Part shown: positions 26,638-35,503 of the stretch, piece after piece | Position numbering within the stretch: position 1 is the first letter of the stretch | How the letters are laid out: every line of letters starts with the position of its first letter | DNA from: Streptomyces poonensis | GTDB lineage: Bacteria; Actinomycetota; Actinomycetes; Streptomycetales; Streptomycetaceae | Direction: 5' to 3' | Assembly: GCF_014650915.1 (NCBI RefSeq) | Contig: NZ_BMVW01000002.1 | Span: 248,001-312,000 of the forward strand | DNA length: 64,000 bases | Program-made: the position numbers and the translations under genes | Notes under the pieces: model-generated | What the model saw: the letters and a program-made list of their open reading frames with translations, nothing else | What the model was told of the DNA's origin: nothing | Database searches by the model: none

Positions 26638-27507
26638 CTACGAGAGGGCCGCGGCGCAGGTGGTGGGAGTGGCGTGGGCCGGGTCGAGGACGTTGCGGAT
26701 CTCGTGGTGGGTGATGCGGTCCGTGAAGCCGATGGACTCGTGCGTGGCCGTGTTGACCGGGCACAGATCCTGGATGAGGACGTTGCGTACGTCCGGGCCG
26801 TGCAGGAACTGGGACCAGTACGGGGTGACATTGAGGTCGTAGCGGGTGGCGAGCACGGTGTAGTGAACGCCAGGGACGGTGTCACCGCCGGCGTTCAGCC
26901 TGGCCAGGAAGCGTGACCCGGCGAGCTGCTGGGAGACGGCGGGGAAGGTCCTGGCCAGCCCGACCGGCCGGCCGGCCACGCGCACGAGGGGGGCCAGCCC
27001 GTGCAGGGTGGTGCCGTGGTTGCTCGGGGCGATGCCGATGAGGTGGTGCACCTTGTCCGCGCCGCCGAGGAACTTCAGGTAGTAGCGGGGCATCATGCCG
27101 CCCTGCGAGTGGCCGACCACATCGACCTCATGGGCGCCGGTCGTGGCGAGCACGTGGTCGACGAACGAGCCCAGCTGCCCGGCGGACCGCTCGATCGGTC
27201 CCAGGCCGTGGGTCAGGGGCAGGCCCACCTGGCCGTAGTCGAGGGCGAAGACGCAGTAGCCGTGCCGCGCCAGATCAGGAGCCAGGACGAACCAGTTGTC
27301 GAGCGAGTTGGCGCCCGTGCCGTGGACCAGCACGACCGGCCGCGGGTGGGCGTGGGAGGGACGGCAGGAGTAGTCGTTCCATCCGCCGGCCGAGTCCGCC
27401 GGCGGGGCCGCGTGGGCCGCGCCGGCGAGGGACGCGCCGGCGAGTGCGGCGGCGGCGAGGAGGATGCGCAGGGCGCGGAGGGGGGCGGGTGGTGTGCGGC
27501 GGGCCAT
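26638..27507 (-). CDS. secreted lipase/esterase (lipase class 2 type)
   Basis: Extracellular alpha/beta hydrolase of 289 residues. A Sec-type signal peptide (RALRILLAAAALAGASLAGAAHA, cut near residue 33) precedes VVLVHGTGANSLDNW (oxyanion), VVGHSQGGMMPRYYLK (nucleophile Ser), LIGIAPSNHGT, and a C-terminal ESIGFTDRITHHEI with the likely catalytic His. Cys near both ends could form a disulfide. AAGGA precedes the ATG. Triglyceride or ester specificity is unknown. Confidence 0.87.
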   Translation of the reverse strand: MARRTPPAPLRALRILLAAAALAGASLAGAAHAAPPADSAGGWNDYSCRPSHAHPRPVVLVHGTGANSLDNWFVLAPDLARHGYCVFALDYGQVGLPLTHGLGPIERSAGQLGSFVDHVLATTGAHEVDVVGHSQGGMMPRYYLKFLGGADKVHHLIGIAPSNHGTTLHGLAPLVRVAGRPVGLARTFPAVSQQLAGSRFLARLNAGGDTVPGVHYTVLATRYDLNVTPYWSQFLHGPDVRNVLIQDLCPVNTATHESIGFTDRITHHEIRNVLDPAHATPTTCAAALS

Positions 27508-28422
27508 CGAGGGTCCTTACAGGGGTGCGGAGGTGGAGAGTCGGGAGTGCGGAACGTGAAAGCGCGCCGGTCGCCGCCGGGCGGGCGGTGACGTGGCGGT
27601 GGGGACGCATCCACGTGTGAGGGCGGGCCGGCGGGCACGGATGTGTGACCCGCCACCCGGTGATGTCAGCTCCTGGACCTGGGGCGGAACCCGGAGTTAC
27701 TCCGAGCATCGTGTGAGCTGATGAACGAGCTTCCCGACGATGGGGGCATCGCACGGCCACATAACCATTCGTGTTGATTAACGTCCCCGCCGCTGCTGAC
27801 GCACCGGGCCCGGTGGCGACCTCCCCGGCCGACGCCGGCGGACGCGATCCCGGCCGCCCGCCCCGCACCCGGACCGCACCCCAACTCCTTGACCGGCTCA
27901 GGAAATTCAGCCAAGAAACGTGGACGGAACGGCGCCCACTTCCGCTCGCTTATCCCCGGGGCCGCGACTCCCGGTCGCCGCCCGAACCGGCTGGGCTTCA
28001 CTCAGGGAACTCATATCTCCAGGGAGCCGGCACCCATCCCGCTCGACCAGCCACAACGGGAGTTACGACACTCAACCCGCGCACGTACACAATTCGAGCC
28101 GCCCGCCCGAGCAACCATCCGCAACACATCACCGTTAATGTCAGTACACTCACACAACCCCAGGTCAGAGACCATCCCCAACGTCCCGCCAGACAGCACT
28201 CACCTCGTGCTTCTCAGAAAACACACAACAGCCCAGCCCAGATCCCGCCCAACACACCACCCACAACTCAACAAACCCCAGTCCTCATCCGTACTATCTG
28301 CACGCCGGGCTCCTCGCAGCTGCACCACCGCTGCCGCTGAGACATCCGTCCGAGAACTCACGCGCCTGAGCCCCCGCCGGGCCACCGCCGGCCCGGTCAG
28401 AAAACGAGGAAAGGCCAACCGC
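27508..28422. other. gene-poor, AC-rich intergenic region
   Basis: About 900 bases with no convincing gene. From roughly 28050 to 28300 the plus strand becomes rich in A and C and less GC-rich than its surroundings. Open frames exist on both strands but lack ribosome binding sites, family motifs or typical codon composition. Promoters for the divergent lipase and H1-like genes must lie here. Confidence 0.5.
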
Positions 28423-29193
28423 ATGCCCGAAACCGCCGCCACCACCGATCTGACGTCGCAGTACGCCGCTCAATTGGCCGGTGACCTGGAACGCAATGCC
28501 AGCGAGCAGGAACGCATCAGCACGGAAATCACCGTGCTGCAGGAGCAGTTGACAGCCCTGCAGCGTGACCACGCCGTGCTGGTCAACATGCAGCAGGCGC
28601 TCGGCCTGACGTCCGCCCCCGCCGCGCCGGCGGCCGCGCCCAGCGGCACCACCGTGCCCGCGCCTCGGGAGGACGCCGCCGACACATCCGCTGCACAGAA
28701 GCGGGCCGAGAAGAAGAGCACCGCCGCGGGCGGCCGCGGGGCGGCGAAGAAGCCTGCTGCCCGGAAGACGGCGGTCAAGGCCACCACCGCTAAGTCGGCC
28801 AAGACCGCCACGGAGAAGGCGGGTAAGGCCACCACGGAGAAGGCGGTCAAGGCCGGCAGCGAGAAGGCGGGTAAGACGAGCACCGGCAAGACGGTCAAGC
28901 CCACCCTGGTCGAACTCGTCCGCCGTCACCTCACCGAGCAGAGCGAACCCCGCTCCGCGGCGGAGATCGCCACGGCGCTCGGCCAGGCCCATCCCGAACG
29001 CGGCATCAAGACCACCGTGGTGCGTACCACCATCGAGGGACTCGTGGCCAGGAACCAGGCCCAGCGCACCAAGCAGGGCTCCTCGGTCTACTACACCGCC
29101 CCAGAGACCGCCCAGCAGGCCTCGGCCGAGAGCGAAGACCGGTCCGGCACGGCCGAGCGGACCGACCAGGACCTGCCGGGGTCCGGCGACTGA
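28423..29193 (+). CDS. histone-H1-like regulatory protein with winged-helix C-terminus
   Basis: 256-residue protein with three parts. An N-terminal coiled coil (about 10-62) is followed by a low-complexity Lys/Ala/Thr stretch (about 85-160) built of repeats such as TEKAGKATTEKA, resembling histone H1 tails, and a C-terminal winged-helix-like domain (TLVELVRRHLTEQSEPRSA, GIKTTVVRTTIEGLVARNQ). It probably binds DNA nonspecifically or regulates broadly; no ligand domain is seen. GAGGAAAGG precedes the ATG at 28423. A long terminator follows. Confidence 0.78.
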   Translation: MPETAATTDLTSQYAAQLAGDLERNASEQERISTEITVLQEQLTALQRDHAVLVNMQQALGLTSAPAAPAAAPSGTTVPAPREDAADTSAAQKRAEKKSTAAGGRGAAKKPAARKTAVKATTAKSAKTATEKAGKATTEKAVKAGSEKAGKTSTGKTVKPTLVELVRRHLTEQSEPRSAAEIATALGQAHPERGIKTTVVRTTIEGLVARNQAQRTKQGSSVYYTAPETAQQASAESEDRSGTAERTDQDLPGSGD

Positions 29194-29256
29194 CGGTCGG
29201 CGACCGACAGTCGACGACGAACAGCTGACGGCCGACGCCTCACCGTCGGCAGTGTG

Positions 29257-29312
29257 CCGGGCTCCTCCGGCCCGGTACCGCCCTCGGGGCGGCCCGGGCC
29301 GGAGGAGCCCGG
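29257..29312. terminator. long terminator hairpin
   Basis: Perfect 19-base arms (29257-29275 and 29294-29312, starting CCGGGCTCC) with an 18-base loop, followed by ACCTTTCA. It lies between the convergent H1-like and small hypothetical genes. Confidence 0.8.
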
Positions 29313-29325
29313 ACCTTTCACGCGG

Positions 29326-29604
29326 TCAGGGAATGTCACCTCGCCAGTCGAACCGGCGCCCACCGTCCGCCCTGGGCGCATACAGGGCACGGCCGCCCGG
29401 TCCATAACGTCCTACCTCGGTAGGCAGGGTCACCCCCTCCCGCAGCATGTGGTCGGGCCGGCCGGTGACGTCCAGGAGCAGGCCGTCCAGCGGACCGCCC
29501 ACCAGCTCGACATAGGTACGCCCGGGCCGCGGGCCGGGGTCGGTGTAATCGGCGCCGTAGACCCGGCCGCGCATCAACTCCCACTCATCCACGCTCCGCA
29601 GCAT
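29326..29604 (-). CDS. small protein of unknown function
   Basis: 92-residue protein beginning MLRSVDEWELMRGRVYGADY, with VELVGGPLDGLLLDVTGRPDH and a C-terminal YAPRADGGRRFDWRGD. The GGPLDG pattern is common in small conserved actinobacterial proteins, but no function is known to me. No signal peptide or membrane segment. Confidence 0.6.
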   Translation of the reverse strand: MLRSVDEWELMRGRVYGADYTDPGPRPGRTYVELVGGPLDGLLLDVTGRPDHMLREGVTLPTEVGRYGPGGRALYAPRADGGRRFDWRGDIP

Positions 29605-29833
29605 TCCAGCCACCACTGACAGTCGGCTGTGTGGGCGCGGTCCGTCAGGGCATCGCGCGGGGCTCACCGTCGCGTCGGCGACAGGGCCACACCGCCCTCC
29701 GGGGACGCAGGAGCTCCGCGGCATCGCACGCGGCGTACGGCACCGGACAGTCGAGGGTTCGCTTCCACATCCTCGGAAGAAGGCAGGAACACCACACGTC
29801 CGTCTCGCCGCTCCGCATCGGAAGGTGACACAC

Positions 29834-30769
29834 GTGAAGTTCAGCTACGCCATGCTCCCCGACTACCCCCTCACGGAGTCACTGGAGTCCATCCGGCTCG
29901 CCGACGAACTGAGCTTCCACGCCTGTTACGCCGCCGACGAGACCTGGCACAAGGACGTGTGGCTCCTCTTCGCCGCGGCCGCCGGCCGGACCAGCCGGAT
30001 CCGCCTGGGTCCCAGCGTTTCCCCGGTGACGCTGCGCGAGCCGACGCTGATCGCGCAGGCCGTCGCCACGCTCGACGAACTGTCCGGCGGGCGCGCCGAG
30101 GCCGTGCTGTCCAGCGGCAACTTCGGGCTGCTGGCGCAGTACCGCATCGACTGGGCCCGCACCCGGCCGGTGCGGACCCGGGTGCCGCTCAAGCTCGGGG
30201 CGATGCGCGGGCCGAAGTCCTTCGAAGCGGCGGGCGAGCTGTCCGACGGCTGTCACCACGCACTGAGCTACACCCGCGAGGCCTACGACTACGCGGTACG
30301 GCACATCCGCGCCGGAGCGGAGCGCGCGGGCAGGGACTGGCGTGCGCTGGACATCGGAGCGTGGGTGGTCTTCGCCACCGGGCCCGACTCCGCGGCCGCC
30401 AAGGACCCGGCCCGCAGCATGGTCGGTATCTACGCCTCCTCGATGCCCGAGGAGCAGCTGCGCCGCAACGGGGTCGACCCGGGCGAGCCGAGACCGGTCA
30501 TCAAGGCCATCGCCGACGGGGATCTGGCCCGTGGCACAGAGCTGACCACGCCGGAGACCGCGGAGCGCCTGTCCGTCGCGGGCACACCCGAGGAGTGCCG
30601 GGAGAAGATACGCCGGGAGATCGCCCCCACCGGGGTGAACCACGTGATCTGCACGATCACCGACCGCACGCCCGTCAGGGCCTTCACGGGCCGCGACCTT
30701 CCGGAGGTGGCCGATGTGAACACCCAGCTCCGCCTCGTCCACGACCAGATCATGCCCGGGTTCGCCTGA
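29834..30769 (+). CDS. LLM-class F420/flavin-dependent oxidoreductase, internally shortened
   Basis: Luciferase-like TIM-barrel oxidoreductase, 311 residues. The first half reads VKFSYAMLPDYPL, SRIRLGPSVSPVTLREP, and the second LKLGAMRGPKSFEAAGELSDGCHHALSY. Relatives usually have some 50-60 residues between the segment ending RIDWARTRPV and the segment starting RVPLKLGAMRG; here they are directly joined in frame. That suggests an internal deletion, and activity is doubtful. The GTG at 29834 has GAAGG 8 bases upstream. Cofactor F420 is more likely than FMN, judging from the family, but this is inference. Confidence 0.75.
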   Translation: MKFSYAMLPDYPLTESLESIRLADELSFHACYAADETWHKDVWLLFAAAAGRTSRIRLGPSVSPVTLREPTLIAQAVATLDELSGGRAEAVLSSGNFGLLAQYRIDWARTRPVRTRVPLKLGAMRGPKSFEAAGELSDGCHHALSYTREAYDYAVRHIRAGAERAGRDWRALDIGAWVVFATGPDSAAAKDPARSMVGIYASSMPEEQLRRNGVDPGEPRPVIKAIADGDLARGTELTTPETAERLSVAGTPEECREKIRREIAPTGVNHVICTITDRTPVRAFTGRDLPEVADVNTQLRLVHDQIMPGFA

Positions 30770-30803
30770 CCCCTCGGGCTTTCGGAAGGGTGCCCGCCGA
30801 GCG

Positions 30804-31640
30804 CTATCCGGTCCGGGCGGTCCGGTAGCGCTCGGCCAGTGAGGCGGCGGACCCCTCCCGCACGTCGAGTTCCGCGGCGGCCAGACGGTCAACGGCCTCC
30901 GCATCCGTCAGGCCGGGCACGCACACCACCTCCCCGGCCGCCAGCGCGGCGAGCGAGGCGGTCACGACGTCGGCCGCCGGCATTCCGCCCTCGTCGTGAA
31001 CGCGCTGCCGCTCGCCCGGCACCGGGGCCTCCCCCGTGCCGAGGTGGAACTCGGTGGCGGTGAGGCCGGGGCAGACGACCTGGACCCGCAGCGGGGTGCC
31101 GGTCAGTTCGGCGGCGAGGGTTCTGGTGAACGTCACCATGTATCCCTTGGTGCCCGCGTAGACGGCCCGTTGCGGGAGGGGACCGGGCGGCAGGGAACCG
31201 GCGAACGCCAGCAGCGAGGCCACGTTGATCACCGCGCCCCGGCCGCGCGTCGCCATGCCCGGGACGGCGGCACGCGTCAGCACCGTGGGCGCGACGACGT
31301 TCACGTCGAGGACCTTGGTCAGCAGGGCGGGATCCACCTCACCGAACGGTCCGTACCCGTTGATTCCGGCGTTGTTGACCAGCAGCGTCACGTCCTCGGC
31401 GGCGACCCGCTCCGCGACCCGGGCCAGGTCCGCCGACAGGGCCAGATCGGCCGCCATCGTCTCCACCGCCGCCCCCGTGTCCTCGCGCAGCCGTTCCGCC
31501 AGCCCGGTGAGGCGCTCGACCCGCCGGGCGACCAGCACCAGGTCCCAGCCGCGCGCGGCCAGCTGCCCGGCGTACTCGGCACCGATGCCCGACGACGCCC
31601 CGGTCACCACGGCCGTTCCGGGCGTCTCGTCCCCTGTCAT
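30804..31640 (-). CDS. short-chain dehydrogenase/reductase
   Basis: Classical SDR of 278 residues. NAD(P)-binding VTGASSGIGAEY (13-24), NNAG in LLVNNAGINGYG, the catalytic Ser in INVASLLAFAG, YAGTKGY giving the YxxxK pair, and PGLTATEF after it. An Arg-rich ARRVERL after strand two suggests NADP. Substrate unknown. GGAGG lies 9 bases before the ATG at 31640. A 14-base palindrome (TCATGATCACATGA, 31722-31735) lies upstream. Confidence 0.85.
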   Translation of the reverse strand: MTGDETPGTAVVTGASSGIGAEYAGQLAARGWDLVLVARRVERLTGLAERLREDTGAAVETMAADLALSADLARVAERVAAEDVTLLVNNAGINGYGPFGEVDPALLTKVLDVNVVAPTVLTRAAVPGMATRGRGAVINVASLLAFAGSLPPGPLPQRAVYAGTKGYMVTFTRTLAAELTGTPLRVQVVCPGLTATEFHLGTGEAPVPGERQRVHDEGGMPAADVVTASLAALAAGEVVCVPGLTDAEAVDRLAAAELDVREGSAASLAERYRTARTG

Positions 31641-31829
31641 CTTCGCGTTCCTCCCTGTCCCTGCATGTGGCGGGCTCGCCGTCCAGGAGGTGGCACGGCC
31701 GGCCCCGCGCCGGAAGCCCACTCATGATCACATGACCGCCGGGCCCGACCCTTCACCGGACGCGCCGGGTTGCGCCGGACGCGTTCGTCATTCCGGGACG
31801 ACCCACTGCAGTGAGTACTGCAGCGGCTG

Positions 31830-31854
31830 CTGCAACGCGGGCGCCCACGATGAG
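31830..31854 (+). repeat. 25-base motif, copy 1 of 2
   Basis: CTGCAACGCG-N6-CACGATGAG at this site matches 62326-62350 at 22 of 25 positions. CTGCA-type boxes cluster just upstream (31805-31835). The matching copy also lies upstream of a gene, so a shared regulator site is possible. Confidence 0.55.
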
Positions 31855-31937
31855 TGCGTCGCGCAGCACCGACCGCTCCGCGCTCCCGGGCCACGGGACG
31901 CGGTACAGGGAAAGTGAGCAGGAAGGGCCGCAGCAGA

Positions 31938-32267
31938 GTGAAGATCCCGATGTCCGGCACCTACTCGGCGGGCAGGACCGACGAGAAGTGGGACGTACTC
32001 CTCTCCGCCCACGCGATCGTCCTCGGCCCACCCGCCTCCGCGGGCTCGGTGTCCGGCACCGTCCCCGCTCACCGTCCACACTTCGCCGAGTCGACCGGGC
32101 GGCGCTGGGTGGTCCAGGCGTGGCGGGGCCGGACCAGGGAGCACCGCGGCGAGCGCCTCGAGCCGTACGAGGTGCCCCTCCTGGTCGAGATCTCCGGCGG
32201 CGACCAGCACCCCGAACGCCTCAACCAGTACTCCGAACACCGCGAGAAGACCAGGAGGACGTCATGA
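31938..32267 (+). CDS. small protein of unknown function coupled to an SDR
   Basis: 109-residue polar protein starting (GTG) VKIPMSGTYSAGRTDEKW and ending HREKTRRTS. Its stop overlaps the ATG of the downstream SDR (ATGA), which supports a real translated gene. GGAAGGG lies 10 bases upstream; ATG at 31950 and GTG at 31914 are alternatives. No domain was recognised. It may act with the SDR. Confidence 0.6.
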   Translation: MKIPMSGTYSAGRTDEKWDVLLSAHAIVLGPPASAGSVSGTVPAHRPHFAESTGRRWVVQAWRGRTREHRGERLEPYEVPLLVEISGGDQHPERLNQYSEHREKTRRTS

Positions 32268-33028
32268 GCGCGCCCCGCGACCTGTTCCGGCGCCCACCCG
32301 ACAAGGGCCGTGTCGCCGTCGTCAGCGGCGGCAGCCGGGGACTCGGCCGGGTGCTGGTCGAGCGGCTGCTCGCCGACGGCTGGCGCGTGGCCACCTTCAG
32401 CAGGAAGGCCAACGGGTTCACCGAGGCGACGGCCGAGAAGCACCAGGACTCCTTCCACTGGGCGCCCGTCGACCTCACCGACTCCGCGGCGCTGCGGAGC
32501 TTCGGCCGCGACGTCGTCCTGCGCTTCGGCCGGCTCGACCTGCTCGTCAACAACGCGCGGGTGCTGCATCAGGAGCTGTTCCTGACCGCCGCCCCGGGAC
32601 GCATCGAGGCCCTGGTCGGCGCCAACCTGCTCGGTCCCCTTCACCTGACCCAGGTGTGCGCCCGGGTCATGGTGCGCTCAGGCGGCGGGAGCGTCGTCAA
32701 CATCTCCACAGTCGAGGCTTCCCTCGGCTGTCGGGGCGTCGCGGTCCACGCCGCCGCCAAGGCGGGTCTCGAAGGGCTCGGCCGCAGCCTGGCCCGGGAA
32801 CTCGGCCCGCTGGGCATCCGGGTCAACTCCCTCAGCCCCGCCCTCTTCGACAGCGACATGACGGGGGACGACACCTCGCACGACCGCGAGAAGATCCAGC
32901 ACCGCTCGCCGCTGCGGCGGCTGCGAACGGTCGACGAAGTCGCCGACGCGGTCCTGCTGCTCGCCTCGCCCCAGGCCGGGTTCATCACCGGACAGACATG
33001 GGTCATCGACGGAGGCGTCACACGCTAG
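32264..33028 (+). CDS. FabG-like SDR with His in place of catalytic Tyr
   Basis: 254-residue SDR. Cofactor motif VSGGSRGLGRVL (21-32), NNAR where NNAG is usual, the catalytic Ser region VNISTVEASLG, then AVHAAAKAGLEG. There a His occupies the position of the catalytic Tyr of YxxxK, while the Lys is kept. The C-terminus (RRLRTVDEVADAVLLLAS, GQTWVIDGGVT) is normal for FabG-type ketoreductases. Either catalysis is altered or lost, or the protein has a binding role. It is translationally coupled to the small upstream gene. Confidence 0.82.
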   Translation: MSAPRDLFRRPPDKGRVAVVSGGSRGLGRVLVERLLADGWRVATFSRKANGFTEATAEKHQDSFHWAPVDLTDSAALRSFGRDVVLRFGRLDLLVNNARVLHQELFLTAAPGRIEALVGANLLGPLHLTQVCARVMVRSGGGSVVNISTVEASLGCRGVAVHAAAKAGLEGLGRSLARELGPLGIRVNSLSPALFDSDMTGDDTSHDREKIQHRSPLRRLRTVDEVADAVLLLASPQAGFITGQTWVIDGGVTR

Positions 33029-33282
33029 ACGGAACGCGCGCGGAGGGTGCCGGCATGGGACGGCCTCCTTCCCTCCCTCGGGCCGCCGAAAGACATCCCC
33101 CAGAGAGCCGGCCGCATGCGGGAGGGGACACCTCCCGACACCTCCTGATGCTTCCGCTTATGGTCTGCGCACCGCCGCCGACCTGGATAAATCGTCAATC
33201 TGTGAAGGTCCTGTTCGGGATGCGCAGACTCTCCTGGCCAACCCTTGCGGGCGCTCCTCGCCATGCCGTAACTACGTGCCTC

Positions 33283-33939
33283 ATGAACTTGTTCAGCCGC
33301 AGCTCCTCCCCCCGGCACACGGTGACGCAGCCGGATCCGGTGGCGGTGGTCCCCGACACCGCCGTCCAGCCGGATCCCGCCCTGGCGGCTCTCACCGGAG
33401 ACTGGATGGTCGATCCCGCGCACAGCAGGATCGGGTTCTCCGTGCGGCACGCCATGGTGACGACCGTGCGGGGCTGCTTCCTGCAGTACCAGAGCAGCCT
33501 CTATTTCGACGGCCGGAGGCCGGCCCGCTCCCGGGCCGAGATCGTCATGTCGACCGCGAGCATCGACACCGGTGTCGAACAGCGCGACGGCCACCTGGTC
33601 GGCCGTGACTTCCTGGACTCGGCGCGGTACCCGCACATGACGTTCAGGAGCACGGACGTGGAACTGGCGAGCAAGGACGTCTACCGCATGACCGGCGACC
33701 TCACCATCAAGAGCGTCACCCGCCCCGTCGTTCTGGAGCTCACCTACATCGGTCATGTCGTCGACCCGTTCGGTTACGAGCGCGTCGGCTTCGACGGCAC
33801 CACCACCATCAACCGTTCCGACTGGGGCCTGACCTACAACACCAGGCTCGCCGAGGGCGGGGCCATGGTGAGTGAGAAGGTCCGCCTTCAGTTCGACATC
33901 GCCGCGATCCGTACGGACTTCACCGGCTCCACCGGCTGA
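33283..33939 (+). CDS. YceI-family protein
   Basis: 218-residue lipocalin-like protein that binds polyprenyl or other lipid-like ligands in characterised relatives. After an about 45-residue variable N-terminus comes the family domain: GDWMVDPAHSRIGFSVRHAM, MSTASIDTGVEQRDGHL, DFLDSARYPHMTFRST, and DPFGYERVGFDGTTTINRSD. No signal peptide is seen, as is usual for actinobacterial cytoplasmic members. The ATG at 33283 lacks a clear ribosome binding site; ATG at 33220 in frame is possible. Its 3' end overlaps the convergent DUF5995 gene by 52 bases. Confidence 0.85.
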   Translation: MNLFSRSSSPRHTVTQPDPVAVVPDTAVQPDPALAALTGDWMVDPAHSRIGFSVRHAMVTTVRGCFLQYQSSLYFDGRRPARSRAEIVMSTASIDTGVEQRDGHLVGRDFLDSARYPHMTFRSTDVELASKDVYRMTGDLTIKSVTRPVVLELTYIGHVVDPFGYERVGFDGTTTINRSDWGLTYNTRLAEGGAMVSEKVRLQFDIAAIRTDFTGSTG

Positions 33940-34808
33940 GGGGACCGTGGTCCCGCCGGCCCGTCCGCGCAGTGGGCGTCCCGCAGCCGCCGGTATCCGG
34001 GGACCTGGGCGACCGCCAGCAGTGCGGCCCAGCGCGCCGCGTCGTGCTCGATGTCCCGCGCCACTCGCCGGCGTGCCGCGTCGTCCCGGGCGTCCGTCAG
34101 CCGCCGGGCGTGCACCCAGGCCTGTTCGCGCCATACACGCAGCAGTTGCGTGACGGTGAGGCCGGCGACCGGGTTCCACCGGTCGTCGGCCAGGCCGGCC
34201 ACGGGGTCGTAGCGCCGGGCGACCTGCCGTACCCCGGGCCCGTAGGCGCGTTCCAGCACCGACTGGAACCGGTCGTAGTCCGGCTTGCGGGAGGTGCCGT
34301 CGGGGCGGGTCGTACCGAGCCGGGCGAGGACGTACGGCATGTCGCGCTGGATGTGCGCGTTGGCTCCCAGCAGTACGTCCTGTCCCGCGTTCGCGTCGCC
34401 CGACCGGGCCGTGTCGAACGCGATCCGCCAGGCGCGGGGCACGGGTGAGCCGGCGCGGTCCGCCCGGTGGGCGGCGAGGTAGAGGCCGACGAAGCCCGTG
34501 TTCAGGTCGCCCGCCAGCCAGGACGGTTCCTCGAACGCGCCGGGCCGCCGGACGGCGGCCGCCAGCGCCTGCTGGACGGAGACGTAGACGGTGGCGAACG
34601 GCGCGCGGTGATCGCACCCGAGCTCGTCACGCAGGCGCACCAGCACGCGCTCGGCCTCGTCGACGCAGCCGGACACCGGGCCGTCACAGCGCGGGTACGA
34701 CCGGGACTCCCTCACGTCGCCCGCCCCCGCGGGCACCGCCGGCGCCATGACCAGCGCACACGCCACCGCCCACGCACCCACCACCCTCAAGTACGCCGAC
34801 CACCGCAC
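33888..34808 (-). CDS. secreted DUF5995 family protein
   Basis: 306-residue exported protein of unknown function. The signal peptide (SAYLRVVGAWAVACALVMAP, cut near AGA) is followed by a helical domain with LGANAHIQRDMPYVLARLG and DYDRFQSVLERAYG, the pattern I associate with DUF5995. Paired His/Asp in NAHIQRDMP could bind metal. GTG at 34808 is chosen because of a G-rich site about 7 bases upstream and its fit to the signal peptide; GTG at 34844 is possible. Confidence 0.75.
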   Translation of the reverse strand: MRWSAYLRVVGAWAVACALVMAPAVPAGAGDVRESRSYPRCDGPVSGCVDEAERVLVRLRDELGCDHRAPFATVYVSVQQALAAAVRRPGAFEEPSWLAGDLNTGFVGLYLAAHRADRAGSPVPRAWRIAFDTARSGDANAGQDVLLGANAHIQRDMPYVLARLGTTRPDGTSRKPDYDRFQSVLERAYGPGVRQVARRYDPVAGLADDRWNPVAGLTVTQLLRVWREQAWVHARRLTDARDDAARRRVARDIEHDAARWAALLAVAQVPGYRRLRDAHCADGPAGPRSPQPVEPVKSVRIAAMSN

Positions 34809-34949
34809 GATCACGCCCCCCGTTCGCCCGCCCACCGCGCTCACACGTCAAGCGGACAACGACCGGCTCCAGGGCGGAGTTATGCCCCGGAGCCGGTCCG
34901 GAAGGTGCGGCAACGCATCGATGCACCGATGCGACGACGTATCGACGCC

Positions 34950-35312
34950 TCAGAGGGCCGGGAACCCGCTCGGCAGCTGGTCCAGGGTGTCCTGGAACTC
35001 GTCGGCGGGTACGGCCTCGCGCAGCGTCATGCAGACCGCCGCGACACCTCGGCGCGCCACGGTCTCGTCGGTGTCCGCACGTCCGCACACCCGCCGCACG
35101 AACTCGTCGGTGTCGAAGCTCTGTCCCAGGTCGACCGGCGGCATCAGAGGCGGTGCCAGCTCCGCGGGCAGGTACTCCGCCAGATCCGTCGCCTGGCCGG
35201 CCGTGATCCGCTCCGCGAGCGTCATCATCGTGGCCCGGGTCAGCGCCGCCGCCTGCTGCTCCGGCACATCGGCCCGCTGGGCGACGAGCAGGACGAACTC
35301 GTCGTACTCCAT
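34950..35312 (-). CDS. DUF2267 domain protein
   Basis: 120-residue helical protein: MEYDEFVLLVAQRADVPEQQA, ATMMTLAERITAGQATDLAEYLP and FDTDEFVRRVCGRADT are typical of DUF2267, a family of unknown function often near stress genes. It is divergent from the formate dehydrogenase operon. Confidence 0.8.
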   Translation of the reverse strand: MEYDEFVLLVAQRADVPEQQAAALTRATMMTLAERITAGQATDLAEYLPAELAPPLMPPVDLGQSFDTDEFVRRVCGRADTDETVARRGVAAVCMTLREAVPADEFQDTLDQLPSGFPAL

Positions 35313-35503
35313 GGCGACTCCTCATCGACGTGTTGCCGGGTCGGGCGTCCAGTCTGCACGCGGGTGCGCCGGCCCGCGCGCCGAGCGGACGGCCGGCACC
35401 GGCGGCGCTGCTCAGGAGTTGCGGCTCCCTGGCCGGGGCGTACAGTCCGAAGCGGGTACGTAGATCCCCCACCGCACGCAGCAGCACGCGAAGGAGCAGG
35501 TGG

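Noticed and set aside
33195..33455. Minus-strand ORF reading MRHVVTAWRGAPARVG before yceI, considered as another leader peptide
   Set aside because: It lacks HVDLxR and Cys codons near the stop, and points away from yceI.
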